Part shown: piece by piece, positions 1 through 9,209 of the stretch
Layout: every line of letters starts with the position of its first letter
Numbering within the stretch: position 1 is the first letter of the stretch
Assembly (NCBI RefSeq): GCF_900156805.1
Contig: NZ_FTOQ01000001.1
Span: 372,001 to 436,000 of the forward strand
Length of the DNA stretch: 64,000 nucleotides
Direction of reading: 5' to 3'
Origin: Roseivivax lentus
GTDB lineage: Bacteria > Pseudomonadota > Alphaproteobacteria > Rhodobacterales > Rhodobacteraceae
Translations under genes and position numbers: made by a program
The notes under the pieces: generated by a model
Told to the model about the DNA's origin: nothing
What the model saw: only the letters and a program-made list of their open reading frames with translations
Database searches by the model: none

Positions 1-168
1 GTGCAGGCCTGGCCGGGCATCCTGCAGGCCGTGACCGAAGAGGATATCCTCGAAGCGGCGTCCCGTGTCTTCGACCGCAACAAATCCGTGACCGGGTGGC
101 TGATGGCGCCCGATACGGATGGCGGCGCCATCGCGCCCATCTCCGCCAGTCAAGAGGTGACGCAATGA
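1..168 (+). CDS. M16 family peptidase, C-terminal end (partial)
   Basis: The last 55 codons of a gene that begins before the window. The reading frame is open from base 1 to a TGA that overlaps the ATG of the next gene (ATGA). The tail has the look of the C-terminal end of pitrilysin-type zinc peptidases, with a VTEEDILEAASRVF stretch followed by GWLMAP. The downstream gene is an M16 protein without the zinc motif, and in Rhodobacteraceae the catalytic and non-catalytic M16 proteins usually sit side by side. The inference that this is the catalytic partner rests on that context; its active-site half is outside the window. Confidence 0.6.
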   Translation: MQAWPGILQAVTEEDILEAASRVFDRNKSVTGWLMAPDTDGGAIAPISASQEVTQ

Positions 169-1499
169 TCCGTATCGTGCTGACCGCCGCCGCCTGCCTC
201 TGGGCCGCCGCGGCGAGTGCCGCCGTCGAGGTGCAGGAAGTGACGACCGAGGCGGGCTTCGAGGCCTGGCTGGTGGAAGAGCCGTCCATTCCCTTCGTCT
301 CGCTTGAGCTGCGCTTCAAGGGTGGCGCGTCGCTCGATCCCGAGGGCAAGCGTGGGGTCACCAACCTGATGACCGGCCTTCTGGAAGAGGGTGCGGGCGA
401 CCTCGATGCGCGGGCCTTCGCGCAGGCGAAGGAGGCGCTGGCCGCGACCTTCCACTACGACGCGGGCGACGACGCGCTGGCGATCACCGCGCAGGTGCTG
501 ACCGAGAATCGCGACGCGGCCATGGCCCTGCTGCGCGAAAGCCTGCTGGAGCCGCGCTTCGACGCGGATGCGATCGAGCGGGTGAAGGCGCAGGTGATGT
601 CCTCCATCCAGTCCGACCAGACCGACCCCGACGCCATCGTCGGCAAGGAGGCGATGCGCATCCTCTACGGCGATCATCCCTATGGCAGCGCCAAGAAGGG
701 CACGACGGACAGCGTCGCGGCGCTGACCCGTGACGATATCGTCGCCGCCTGGCAGGCCGCTCTGGCGACCGACCGGGTCTATATCGCCGCGGCGGGCGAC
801 ATCTCCGCCGAGGAGCTTTCCGCGCTTGTCGACACGCTGCTCGCCGGTCTGCCGAAAGTGGGCCCGGCGCTGCCCGACGCCGTCGAGGTCTCCACCGCGG
901 CCGAGACCGTGGTTGTGCCTTTCGAGACGCCGCAATCGGTGGCGCTGTTCGGGCATCGGGCCATCCCGCGCGACGATCCGGATTTCTTCGCGGCCTTCGT
1001 GATGAACCAGGTGCTGGGCGCGGGCGGCTTCGAATCGCGTCTCATGGAGGAGGTGCGCGACAAGCGCGGCCTGACCTACGGCGTCTATTCCTACATCGCC
1101 AACCGGGATTATTCCGACATGATGATGGGGCGCGTCGCATCGGCCAATGACCGCATCGCCGAGGCCATCGCGGTCATTCGCGACGAGTGGCGGCGGATGG
1201 CCGAGGAGGGCGTCACCGAGGAAGAGCTGGAAGCGGCCAAGACCTTCCTGACAGGCGCCTATCCCCTGCGCTTCGACGGCAACGGGGCCATCGCCAACAT
1301 CCTCGTGGGGATGCAGATGCAGGACCTGACGCCCGATTACATCGCGACGCGCAACGACCGCGTCGAGGCGGTGACGGTCGCGGATGTGCGCCGCGTGGCC
1401 GCGCGGGTGATGCTGCCGGAGGAGCTTCTGTTCGTCGTGGTGGGCCAGCCCGAGGGGCTGGAGGACGCCCGCGTGGTGGCGCCGGTGGTGACGCAGTAA
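165..1499 (+). CDS. M16 family peptidase-like protein, zinc motif absent
   Basis: A 444-residue periplasmic protein of the pitrilysin/insulinase fold. A signal peptide is visible (MIRIVLTAAACLWAAAASA, cleavage near residue 19). Where active members carry HxxEH, this one reads TGLLEEG at about residues 70-76, so the zinc ligands are missing and it is probably the non-catalytic half of a two-subunit enzyme. The conserved arginine-tyrosine region of the C-terminal M16 domain is present (VRDKRGLTYGVYS, about residues 297-309). It overlaps the upstream M16 gene by 4 bp, implying translational coupling. The ATG at 165 is preferred over an in-frame ATG at 96 because it begins the signal peptide. Substrate unknown. 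Confidence 0.85.
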   Translation: MIRIVLTAAACLWAAAASAAVEVQEVTTEAGFEAWLVEEPSIPFVSLELRFKGGASLDPEGKRGVTNLMTGLLEEGAGDLDARAFAQAKEALAATFHYDAGDDALAITAQVLTENRDAAMALLRESLLEPRFDADAIERVKAQVMSSIQSDQTDPDAIVGKEAMRILYGDHPYGSAKKGTTDSVAALTRDDIVAAWQAALATDRVYIAAAGDISAEELSALVDTLLAGLPKVGPALPDAVEVSTAAETVVVPFETPQSVALFGHRAIPRDDPDFFAAFVMNQVLGAGGFESRLMEEVRDKRGLTYGVYSYIANRDYSDMMMGRVASANDRIAEAIAVIRDEWRRMAEEGVTEEELEAAKTFLTGAYPLRFDGNGAIANILVGMQMQDLTPDYIATRNDRVEAVTVADVRRVAARVMLPEELLFVVVGQPEGLEDARVVAPVVTQ

Positions 1500-1523
1500 G
1501 TCCCGCGATGATGCCGAATGCGA

Positions 1524-1553
1524 AAGGCCCCGGATCGTCTCCGGGGCCTTTTT
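1524..1553 (+). terminator. Rho-independent terminator after the M16 pair
   Basis: Perfect 10-bp stem (AAGGCCCCGG, 1524-1533, with CCGGGGCCTT, 1541-1550) and a 7-nt loop, running into a T tract. It lies between the convergent M16 and dapA genes. The A residues before the left arm let it also work for the minus strand. Confidence 0.9.
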
Positions 1554-1596
1554 GCGTTTTGTCAGTCACGATAAGACGGGATCGCGTCCAAAGACC

Positions 1597-2472
1597 TCAG
1601 TTCAGAAGCCCCGCGCTGCGCAGCCCGTCATCGACCTTCAGCCGCGTCTCCGCGGTCAGCGGCACCAGCGGCGGGCGAACCTCTTCGCCGCAGAGACCCA
1701 GCCGGTGCATAGCGTATTTCGCACCGCAGAGCCCCGGTTCGGTGAAGATCGCGTGGTGCAGCGGCATCAGCCGGTCCTGCAGGCTCAGTGCGCGGCCGTA
1801 ATCGCCCGCAAGGCAGGCCTCCTGCAGCTCGGAACACAGCTTCGGCGCAACGTTCGCGGTGACCGAGATGCAGCCGACGCCGCCCTGCGCGTTGAACCCG
1901 TGCGCCGTGGCATCCTCGCCCGAGACCTGGATGAAATCCGGCCCGCAGGTGATGCGCTGGGCGCAGACCCGTGCGAGATCGGCGGTCGCATCCTTCACGC
2001 CGATGATGCGTGGCAGCTTCGCCAGCTCGCCCATCGTCACCGGCGACATGTCCACGGCGGACCGGCCGGGGATGTTGTAGATGATGATCGGCAGGTTGGT
2101 CTCGTCATGCAGCATCTTGAAATGCGCGTAGAGCCCGGCCTGGGTCGGCTTGTTGTAATAGGGGGTCACCACCAGCGCGGCATCGGCGCCCACGCTTTCC
2201 GCGTGCCGGATGAAGCGCAGCGCCTCGATCGTGTTGTTCGATCCCGCGCCCGCGATCACCGGAATGCGGCCCGCTGCCTGGGCGACGACCGTTTCGACCA
2301 CCGCTTCGTGTTCCTCATGGCTGAGCGTCGGGCTTTCGCCCGTGGTGCCCACCGGCACCAGGCCATGCGTGCCTTGTTCGACATGCCAGTCCACGAGGCG
2401 TTTCAGCGTATCGAAATCCACCGCGCCGTCCTTGAACGGCGTGACCAGGGCAACCATCGACCCTTTGAACAT
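1597..2472 (-). CDS. dapA: 4-hydroxy-tetrahydrodipicolinate synthase
   Basis: Cytosolic enzyme that condenses pyruvate with aspartate semialdehyde, the first committed step to diaminopimelate and lysine. The 291-residue length is normal for the family. Visible family residues: GTTGES at 43-48 (threonines 44 and 45 of the proton relay), YYNKPT at 105-110, tyrosine 132 in IYNIPGR, and the Schiff-base lysine 160 in GVKDAT. The start has a strong AAAGGAG ribosome site. It is transcribed away from the lytic transglycosylase gene. A DapC-like aminotransferase of the same pathway lies about 32 kb away. Confident identification. Confidence 0.96.
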   Translation of the reverse strand: MFKGSMVALVTPFKDGAVDFDTLKRLVDWHVEQGTHGLVPVGTTGESPTLSHEEHEAVVETVVAQAAGRIPVIAGAGSNNTIEALRFIRHAESVGADAALVVTPYYNKPTQAGLYAHFKMLHDETNLPIIIYNIPGRSAVDMSPVTMGELAKLPRIIGVKDATADLARVCAQRITCGPDFIQVSGEDATAHGFNAQGGVGCISVTANVAPKLCSELQEACLAGDYGRALSLQDRLMPLHHAIFTEPGLCGAKYAMHRLGLCGEEVRPPLVPLTAETRLKVDDGLRSAGLLN

Positions 2473-2621
2473 GACACGCTCCTTTCATTTCGATTGCGCC
2501 CGGTATACGGGCGGATGATCCGAGGCTGTGAATTTTCCCGCGAAAGTGAGTTGCGGGGGCTGCGACAAGCCATATCCTCGGCGAGGTGTCTATCCATTCT
2601 CAGCGCGGAAATTGCAAGACG

Positions 2622-4580
2622 ATGCTCAGCCCGATGCGTGCGATCTCGTGGGCGTTATGCCTTTGCCTGACGGCGACCATGTCCATGGCGCAGGAGGGCC
2701 GGGCGCTGGTGCGCGCCCTTGCCGACATGCGGGACGGCAACTGGGCCGCCGCGATGATCGAGGCCCGCGGCGACGGGCAGGAGGCGCTCGACATCATCCT
2801 GTGGCACTACCTGCGCGACGGGCAGGGCGATGCGCGGCAGGTGAAGGATTTCGTGGCCCGCAACGCCGACTGGCCCGGCATGCCCTATCTGCGCGAAAAG
2901 AGCGAGAAAGCCATCGTCGAGGCGAGCCACGAGGACGTGCGCGCCTTCTTCGACGGCCATCGCCCGCAGACCGGCACCGGGGCGCTGTCGCTCGCGCGGG
3001 CCTTCCGGCATTTCGGCGAAACCGGCGCGGCCGACGCCGAGCTGGTGCTGGCCTGGCGTACGCTGGCCCTGTCCGCCGAGGAACAGGCGGCATTTATTGC
3101 GGATCACGCGGAGCTTTTGCGCTCGCATCACGCAGCACGGCTCGACATGGCGCTCTGGCAGGGCTGGGAGGTCAATGCCCGCCGCATGCTGCCGCTCGTG
3201 TCCGAAGGGCGTCGCGCGCTGGCCGAGGCGCGGCTCGGCCTGGCCGATCAGGTTGCGGGTGTCGACACGCTGATCGCGGCGGTGCCCGAGGAACTCGCGG
3301 ACGATCCGGGCCTCGCGCATGCCCGGTTTATCTGGCGCGCGCGCAAGGGCCGGGATGCCGATGCGACCGAGTTGCTGCTGGAACGCTCCACTTCGGCCAT
3401 CGCGCTGGGTGAACCCGCCGCCTGGGCCCGAGAACGCCAGAACCTCGCCCGCACCGCGATGTATGACGGACGCCACGCCGAGGCCTACCAGATCGCCTCC
3501 TCGCATTACCTGCTGGGGGGCAGCGACTTCGCTTCTCTGGAGTGGCTGTCGGGCTACCTCGCGCTGCGCTTTCTCGATGATCCGGCGCGCGCGGTGCAGC
3601 ATTTCACCGATTTCCGCGGCGCCGTCGATACGCCCATCTCGCTCGGGCGGGCGGGCTACTGGCTGGGCCGTGCGCTCGAGGCGCAGGGCGACGTGACCGG
3701 CGCCGACGGGGCCTATGCCTTCGGCGCGCAATACCAGACCTCCTTCTACGGCCTTCTGGCCGCCGAACGCGCCGGGCTTCCGTCCGAGCCGCGCCTCGAT
3801 GGCAAGGAAGCCTTCCCCGATTGGCGAGGCGCGGAATGGACCGGGACCTCGGTATACCGCGCCGCGATGCTGCTGATGGCGGCGGGCGAGGATTGGCTGG
3901 CCGAGCGGTTCCTCACCCATCTGGCCGAACGGCTCGACCGGATCGGCATGGGTCAGATCGGCGCGATGCTGGTCGAGATGGAAAAGCCGCACATGCAGGT
4001 GATGCTGGGCAAGCGTGCCGCGCAGGCGGGCTTCGAGCTTCACGCGCCCTATTACCCGCTGCACCCGCTGGTGGAGCGCGACTTTCCCGTGCCCACCGAG
4101 ATGGTCCTGGCCATTTCGCGTCGCGAATCGGAATTCGATCCGGTCGTGGTTTCGGGCGCCGGCGCGCGCGGGCTGATGCAGCTGATGCCCGGCACGGCGC
4201 AGGAAGTGTCGGGCTGGCTCGGCCTGCAATACGGGCTCGAGAAACTGACCGCCGATCCCGAGTTCAACGCGACCCTTGGCGCGGCCTACCTCGCCGATCT
4301 GGTGAAGACCTTCGACGGCAATGTCGTGATGGTCTCGGCGGGCTACAATGCCGGGCCGTCGCGGCCCATCCGCTGGATGCAGGAGCGGGGCGATCCGCGG
4401 CGCGGCGACATGGACGTGATCGACTGGATCGAGTTCATCCCCTTCTCGGAGACGCGCAACTACGTCATGCGGGTGGCCGAAAGCCTGCCGATCTACCGCG
4501 CGCGGCTCGGCCTCGATCCGCATCCCGTGCCGTTCTCGCAAGAGCTGGTGGGCTCAACCCTGTCGGCGCGCTCGCCATAG
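2622..4580 (+). CDS. Soluble lytic murein transglycosylase (Slt type)
   Basis: Periplasmic GH23 enzyme that cleaves the MurNAc-GlcNAc bond of peptidoglycan with formation of 1,6-anhydroMurNAc. About 652 residues. An N-terminal signal peptide (AISWALCLCLTATMSMA) is followed by a long helical superhelix region and a C-terminal catalytic domain. Catalytic glutamate is E502 in the ISRRESEF motif, followed by GLMQLMPGTA and by AGYNAGPSR, all diagnostic. An in-frame ATG at 2586 would put 12 polar residues ahead of the signal, so 2622 (or 2634) is the better start. Its 3' end overlaps the convergent permease gene by 27 bp. Confidence 0.93.
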   Translation: MLSPMRAISWALCLCLTATMSMAQEGRALVRALADMRDGNWAAAMIEARGDGQEALDIILWHYLRDGQGDARQVKDFVARNADWPGMPYLREKSEKAIVEASHEDVRAFFDGHRPQTGTGALSLARAFRHFGETGAADAELVLAWRTLALSAEEQAAFIADHAELLRSHHAARLDMALWQGWEVNARRMLPLVSEGRRALAEARLGLADQVAGVDTLIAAVPEELADDPGLAHARFIWRARKGRDADATELLLERSTSAIALGEPAAWARERQNLARTAMYDGRHAEAYQIASSHYLLGGSDFASLEWLSGYLALRFLDDPARAVQHFTDFRGAVDTPISLGRAGYWLGRALEAQGDVTGADGAYAFGAQYQTSFYGLLAAERAGLPSEPRLDGKEAFPDWRGAEWTGTSVYRAAMLLMAAGEDWLAERFLTHLAERLDRIGMGQIGAMLVEMEKPHMQVMLGKRAAQAGFELHAPYYPLHPLVERDFPVPTEMVLAISRRESEFDPVVVSGAGARGLMQLMPGTAQEVSGWLGLQYGLEKLTADPEFNATLGAAYLADLVKTFDGNVVMVSAGYNAGPSRPIRWMQERGDPRRGDMDVIDWIEFIPFSETRNYVMRVAESLPIYRARLGLDPHPVPFSQELVGSTLSARSP

Positions 4581-5420
4581 GGTAAAAAGCCCCGCGCCGA
4601 CGATGATCGCGGCACCGAGCGCCACGTTCAGCCGCAGCGTCTCGCCAAAGACGAAGATGCCGAGCGCCGAGGCGAAGGGCAGTTGCAGATAGGCGAAGGG
4701 CTGCACGGCGCTCGCCTCGGCGGCCTCGTAGGCCTTGATCAGCGTCCAATGCGCGAAGGAGGCGGTCAGGCACAACAGCCCCATCCAGCCCCAATCGGCG
4801 CCGCTCATCGGCTCCCACCGCCAGATGCCGAGCGCGGTGGTGACCGCCGCGCCGACGACGCCGGTCCAGAAGAACGTGGTGGCCGCGCTGTCGCGCCGCG
4901 CCACGTAGCGATTGAGCAGGCCGTAAAGGGCGAACATGAACGCCGCCAGAAGCGGGATCGCCGCATAGGGCGAGAACACCCCGCCCGAGGGCTGCAGGAT
5001 GATGAGCACGCCGACGAAGCCCACCACGATGGCCAGCGCCCGGCGCCAGCCCACATATTCGCCGAGGACCGGCCCCGACAGGACCGCGATCAGCAGCGGA
5101 TAGCAGGCGAAGACCGCGTGGCTCTCGACGAGGCCCAGATAGACGAAGCCCTGCACCATCACGAGCACCTCGGCGGCCAGAAGCGCGGCGCGGAACATCT
5201 GCAGCCAGGGCTGTTCGGTGCGCGCCGCCGCCCGTATCGAGCCCGCTTGCAGCCGGGCCGTCGCGATCACGAAGGCCGCGAAGAACCAGTAGCGGATCAT
5301 CACGACCATGTAGGTGTTGTAGGTCTCCGCGAGGTGCCGCGAGATGCCGTCCTGCATCGCGAAGACGAAGGTCGTCACGACCATCAGCCAGATGCCGCGC
5401 GTGGTGTCGTTGCCGGTCAT
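4554..5420 (-). CDS. DMT family (EamA) transporter
   Basis: A 288-residue inner-membrane protein with about ten hydrophobic segments in two similar halves, the pattern of drug/metabolite transporter EamA permeases. Typical features are the GEYVGWRR and FGETLRLN segments at equivalent positions of the two halves (TM4/TM5 and TM9/TM10). Such proteins export or import amino acids, nucleosides or other small metabolites; nothing here fixes the substrate. Its ATG at 5420 overlaps the TGA of the upstream mnmD-type gene by 4 bp, so the two are probably co-translated, though no functional link is known to me. The last 27 bp overlap the end of the lytic transglycosylase gene on the other strand. Confidence 0.85.
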   Translation of the reverse strand: MTGNDTTRGIWLMVVTTFVFAMQDGISRHLAETYNTYMVVMIRYWFFAAFVIATARLQAGSIRAAARTEQPWLQMFRAALLAAEVLVMVQGFVYLGLVESHAVFACYPLLIAVLSGPVLGEYVGWRRALAIVVGFVGVLIILQPSGGVFSPYAAIPLLAAFMFALYGLLNRYVARRDSAATTFFWTGVVGAAVTTALGIWRWEPMSGADWGWMGLLCLTASFAHWTLIKAYEAAEASAVQPFAYLQLPFASALGIFVFGETLRLNVALGAAIIVGAGLFTLWRARRQG

Positions 5421-6091
5421 GGCGCGGCCTTTCGTGCGACGGTCATGTGGCGCTTGCGCCCGTAGCCCGGGGCGCGCGTCACGGCAAAGCCCGCCTCGGC
5501 GAGGCTGCGGCGCACGTGACCGGCGGCGGAATAGCTCGCCGCGGTGCCGCCCGGCGCGGTGTGGGCCGCGACCTCTGACAAGAGCGCGGGTTCCCACAAT
5601 TCGGGGTTCTTGGCGGGCGAGAAGCCGTCGAGATACCAGGCATCCGCCATGCCGTCCCAGCCGGGCAGGGTGACGCGCGCGTCGCCGCTCACCAGCGTGA
5701 AGTCGAGGTCGGGCAGGGCGATGCGCTCTGCGCCCGCGCGCCAGAACGGCGCCAGGTCCGCCGCGACCGCGGCGAGATCCGCAAAGGCCGATTGCGCGCG
5801 GATCATGTCCTCCGCGGGGATCGGGAAGGCCTCGAAGCTGGTATAGCGCAGCCGCCCCGCAAGGCCGCTCTCGCGCCAGGCCGCCAGCGTCGCCAGAAGG
5901 TTCAGCCCGGTGCCGAAGCCAAGCTCGGCCACGTGGAAGCCGTCGCCGAGGCGCGCCGGCAGGTCGTTGCCCGCGAGGAACACGTGCCGCGTCTCCGCCA
6001 GCCCGTCCTCGAGCGAGTAATAGGGATCGTCGAACCGCGTCGAGACGGGCACCTGCCCGTCGCGCCAGTCAAGGGACGCGTTCTTGTGCAT
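5417..6091 (-). CDS. mnmD: tRNA (5-methylaminomethyl-2-thiouridine)(34) methyltransferase MnmD
   Basis: A 224-residue SAM-dependent methyltransferase equivalent to the N-terminal half of E. coli MnmC, which methylates nm5(s2)U34 to mnm5(s2)U34 in the wobble position of certain tRNAs. The SAM-binding motif GFGTGLN follows an AEL strand at about residue 57, and the family signature WYLDGFSPAKNPELW is intact at about 147-161. It lacks the FAD oxidase half. A gene for an FAD oxidase resembling that missing half starts 53 bp away on the opposite strand. Downstream it overlaps the DMT permease gene by 4 bp. Confidence 0.9.
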   Translation of the reverse strand: MHKNASLDWRDGQVPVSTRFDDPYYSLEDGLAETRHVFLAGNDLPARLGDGFHVAELGFGTGLNLLATLAAWRESGLAGRLRYTSFEAFPIPAEDMIRAQSAFADLAAVAADLAPFWRAGAERIALPDLDFTLVSGDARVTLPGWDGMADAWYLDGFSPAKNPELWEPALLSEVAAHTAPGGTAASYSAAGHVRRSLAEAGFAVTRAPGYGRKRHMTVARKAAP

Positions 6092-6144
6092 CGGCCCGGG
6101 CCTCGGTTACTGCATGCGCCGAGATGTGCGGCAAAGGCGGGGCG

Positions 6145-7182
6145 ATGGCAAGAGACGTCACCATCATGGGTGCGGGCATATTCGGCCTCTCGGTGGCCTG
6201 GGCCTGCCTGCAGCGCGGCGCGTCGGTGCGGGTGATCGATCCGGGCGGGCCGGGCGCCGGCTCCTCGGGCGGCATCGTCGGCGCGCTGGCCCCGCATGTG
6301 CCCGAGAACTGGAACGCCAAGAAGGCCTTTCAACTCGAGAGCCTGCTGATGGCCGAAAGCTGGTGGGCCGGGATCGCCGAGGCCGGCGGCGTCAGCCCGG
6401 GCTATGCCCGCGCGGGCCGCCTGCAACCCATCGCCGACGCGGCCGCGCTGGCATTGGCCCGCAGCCGCGAGGAAAGCGCCGCCGCGCTCTGGCAGGATCG
6501 CGCGGAGTGGCGGGTGATCGCGGCGGCCGATGCGGGCCCGTTCCGCCCCCACAGCCCGAGCGGGTTCCTGATCCACGACACGCTGACCGCGCGGCTGCAT
6601 CCGGCCCGGGCCTGCGCGGAACTGGCGGCCGCCATCAAGGCGCGGGGCGGCACCATCGAGGCGGAGGGCAGTCCCTCGGGCGCGGTGATCTGGGCCACGG
6701 GCTGGCAGGGGCTCGCGGCGCTGTCGCAGGCGCTGGGCAAGTCGGTGGGCACCGGCATCAAGGGGCAGGCGGTGCTCTTGGATCACGACGCGCGCGCGGC
6801 GCCGCAGCTTTTCGCGGACGGGTTGCACGTCGTTCCCCATGCGGATGGCACGACGGCGATCGGCTCCACCACCGAGCGGGACTTCGACGCGCCGGACCGG
6901 ACGGATCGGCAGGTCGAGGACCTCCTCGCACGGGCCCGCGCTGCGGTCCCTGCCTTGTCGGACCGGCCGGTTCTGGGCACTTGGGCAGGCGTGCGCCCCC
7001 GCGCGAAGACCCGGGCGCCGATGCTGGGGGCGTGGCCCGGCCGACCCGGGCATTTCATCGCCAATGGCGGTTTCAAGATCGGTTTCGGGATGGCGCCCAA
7101 GGCGGGCGTCGTGATGGCCGATCTGGTGCTCGAGGGACGCGATGCCATCCCGGACGGGTTCCGGGTCGAGGACAATCTGTAA
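6145..7182 (+). CDS. FAD-dependent oxidoreductase, MnmC oxidase-like (DAO family)
   Basis: A 345-residue protein of the D-amino-acid-oxidase fold. The dinucleotide motif GAGIFGLSVAW lies at about residues 9-19. A SSGGIVGALAPH stretch near residue 45 resembles the ASGN.QGALYP region of E. coli MnmC1, and the C-terminal end has the usual GGFKIGFGMAPKAG flavin-contact motif. Because mnmD lies immediately divergent, the likely role is oxidation of cmnm5U34 to nm5U34 in tRNA, which MnmD then methylates. That assignment is inference; a glycine/sarcosine-oxidase-like role remains possible. The ATG at 6145 is chosen over 6124 because of the GGCGGGG ribosome site just before it. Confidence 0.65.
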   Translation: MARDVTIMGAGIFGLSVAWACLQRGASVRVIDPGGPGAGSSGGIVGALAPHVPENWNAKKAFQLESLLMAESWWAGIAEAGGVSPGYARAGRLQPIADAAALALARSREESAAALWQDRAEWRVIAAADAGPFRPHSPSGFLIHDTLTARLHPARACAELAAAIKARGGTIEAEGSPSGAVIWATGWQGLAALSQALGKSVGTGIKGQAVLLDHDARAAPQLFADGLHVVPHADGTTAIGSTTERDFDAPDRTDRQVEDLLARARAAVPALSDRPVLGTWAGVRPRAKTRAPMLGAWPGRPGHFIANGGFKIGFGMAPKAGVVMADLVLEGRDAIPDGFRVEDNL

Positions 7183-7251
7183 CCGGCTCCGCGAGAGGGT
7201 CGTGCCGGTCGCATCGCCGCGCCGGCGGCACGGCCCCTGAACGACGTCTTT

Positions 7252-7318
7252 GCGTATTTGACGAAGAGGCAGGACAGCCAGGCGCCCGCCCCCTGGCTTG
7301 CCTCTTGTTCAAATACGC
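7252..7318. terminator. Large imperfect inverted repeat between convergent genes
   Basis: Three nested pairings: GCGTATTTGA (7252-7261) with TCAAATACGC (7309-7318), AAGAGGCA (7264-7271) with TGCCTCTT (7299-7306), and GCCAGG (7277-7282) with CCTGGC (7292-7297). It sits between the ends of the FAD oxidase and kpsE-type genes and probably acts as a bidirectional transcript end. The outer arms carry the TATTTG-type motif often seen in intergenic DNA of this family. Confidence 0.7.
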
Positions 7319-7352
7319 GGCGCGACCCGTGGTGGCCGCGACGGCCCGCCCG

Positions 7353-9209
7353 TCAGCTCGAGACCTGCTCGCGCAGGATCGATGCGGTCAGCGAGATCAT
7401 CAGATAGATGCCCGCGAAGATCAGGAAGGACAGGATGGTGTTCTCGAAGCTGCGCGGATAGCTCGGATCCTCCGACGGCACCGGCACCACCGACGTGGTC
7501 AGGTAACGCGCCTGGCTGTCGGCTTCGCGGCGGGCGCTTTCCAGCCGCTCCAGCGCCGATTGCAGCATCATGTCGCGCGTGGCCAGATCGGCTTGCGCCA
7601 GCTGCACCTGGATCGCGATCTCGGCCAGCGATTCCTCGCCCTGGGTGGCGGTGGTCATCCGGGTGTTCAGCGTGCCCAGCATGTTGTTCAGCCGCCGGAT
7701 ATCGCCCCGGACGCCATCGACGCGGCTCTGGTTCGGGCGGGCATTGTCGAGAAGCGCCTGCAATTGCAGTTCCTTTTCCTGGATCTGCATCTCGATCGTG
7801 TTCATCTGCCCACGCAGCGCGCCGATCTTGGCCTCGGGGTCGAGAAGCGCGTTCTCCTGCTGCAGCCGCACCAGGCGTTCCTGCGCCGCGATGCGCTTTT
7901 CCTCGGCCTCGATGAGACCCTGCTCGGCATCGGTGACCGCGTTCTCGCGCTTGCGCTGGGTCAGGTTGTCGACCCGTTCCTCGGCATAGTCGATCAACGC
8001 CTCGGAGAAGGCCGTGGCCGAGCCGGGATCGGCGGCGCGCACCTCCATGCGGATCACGCCTTCGGTCGGGTCGTAGCCGATCTCGACATTGCGCTTGTAG
8101 ACCTTGTAGGCATCCTCGATCGAGCCCTCGGGGTCGAGCTTCTGGATCGGGTCGATCTGCGGCTGCGAGAAATGCGCCTTGAAGCCCGCATCCTCGTTGA
8201 GCCGCAGCATCGCGTCCTTCGAGGACAGGTAGGATTGCACCGCGATGGCGTCCTGGTTGGTGGCGAACTGGGTGCCCGACAGCAGGCCGCCCATGCCGGC
8301 GCCCCCGCCCCCGCCATCGTTCTTCAGGATCAGGAATTCGGACTTCGTGGCATACATCGGCGTCGCCACGGCGTAGAAATAATAGCCCGCGATGAAGGTC
8401 GGCAGCATCACGAAGAACGCCAGCCGCGCCATCAGCAGCGCGAAGCGGCGGCGGCGGCGCTTGCCCAGCTCGCGCTGCACGCGCTCGACCTCGAGGGCGC
8501 GCCGTTCGGAGGGGTTCATCGTCTCGGTCGAGGGCACCGGGGCCTTCTTCAGCGCGACGGTCTGGGGCAGCTTGACGCCGTCGCCCGCGGGCACCGGATC
8601 GGTGGTCCGGGTGCGGGCGGGCACCTGCGCCGGCTGGTCGTCGCCGGCGTTCTTGCGGGCTGCCTCGCCGTTGGTGCCGACCACGAGTTCCAGCATGTTG
8701 GCGCGCTGGAACGGATCGATGCCCTTCTTGCGCAAAAGCCGTACCGCGTCGAAATCGGAGGTGGGGGCGAGCCCGTGTTTCTGCGCCATGCGGCGGGCCA
8801 TGCGCAGCTGGCGGCCGGTCAGGCCCTCCTGGCGGATCTTCTGGATGTCGGTCTCGCCCGCGATCTGGGCGGGGCTCGCCACCTCGCCCGACCGCGCGGC
8901 GGGGGCTTCGGTGGCGCCGGGGTCGGGTGCACCAGCCTCGGGGGCGGCGGATTGATGGGCCGGGTCATGGCGCGGCGCGGAGGCCGCGCCCGGCTGCCGG
9001 CTGTCCGACGATCCGCTCGCCGAGGATGCCGCCGCGCGCAAGGGGCGCTCCTGCGGGGCTTGGGGTGTCTGCGGGGCCTCGGGCCGGGGCGGCTGCGCGC
9101 GCGCCTCGACTTCGGAAGTGTCCGTGCCCGCGGTTGCGCCCGCCTCGAGGCGGGCTGCGCTTTCACTCCGGCGGATGCGAAACTTCTTAGCTTTGGGTTT
9201 CGTAGTCAT
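7353..9209 (-). CDS. Capsule polysaccharide export inner-membrane protein, KpsE/Wzz-like
   Basis: A 618-residue polysaccharide co-polymerase/export protein. The first ~255 residues are an unusual cytoplasmic extension rich in Ala, Pro, Ser and Gln, ending in a basic run (KRRRRRF). TM1 is at about 260-283, followed by a periplasmic domain with long predicted coiled coil (about 420-580) and a C-terminal TM2 at about 590-612 after the PSYPRSFEN motif typical of KpsE proteins. In the ABC-dependent capsule pathway KpsE links the transporter to the outer-membrane exporter KpsD. The gene overlaps the end of kpsT by 23 bp, so the pair is translationally coupled. The ordinary KpsE is about 380 residues, so the extension is the odd part. 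Confidence 0.85.
   Translation of the reverse strand: MTTKPKAKKFRIRRSESAARLEAGATAGTDTSEVEARAQPPRPEAPQTPQAPQERPLRAAASSASGSSDSRQPGAASAPRHDPAHQSAAPEAGAPDPGATEAPAARSGEVASPAQIAGETDIQKIRQEGLTGRQLRMARRMAQKHGLAPTSDFDAVRLLRKKGIDPFQRANMLELVVGTNGEAARKNAGDDQPAQVPARTRTTDPVPAGDGVKLPQTVALKKAPVPSTETMNPSERRALEVERVQRELGKRRRRRFALLMARLAFFVMLPTFIAGYYFYAVATPMYATKSEFLILKNDGGGGGAGMGGLLSGTQFATNQDAIAVQSYLSSKDAMLRLNEDAGFKAHFSQPQIDPIQKLDPEGSIEDAYKVYKRNVEIGYDPTEGVIRMEVRAADPGSATAFSEALIDYAEERVDNLTQRKRENAVTDAEQGLIEAEEKRIAAQERLVRLQQENALLDPEAKIGALRGQMNTIEMQIQEKELQLQALLDNARPNQSRVDGVRGDIRRLNNMLGTLNTRMTTATQGEESLAEIAIQVQLAQADLATRDMMLQSALERLESARREADSQARYLTTSVVPVPSEDPSYPRSFENTILSFLIFAGIYLMISLTASILREQVSS

Noticed and set aside
2655-4541. 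628-codon minus-strand frame opposite the lytic transglycosylase gene
   Set aside because: Antisense shadow; the plus-strand product has the full GH23 motifs.
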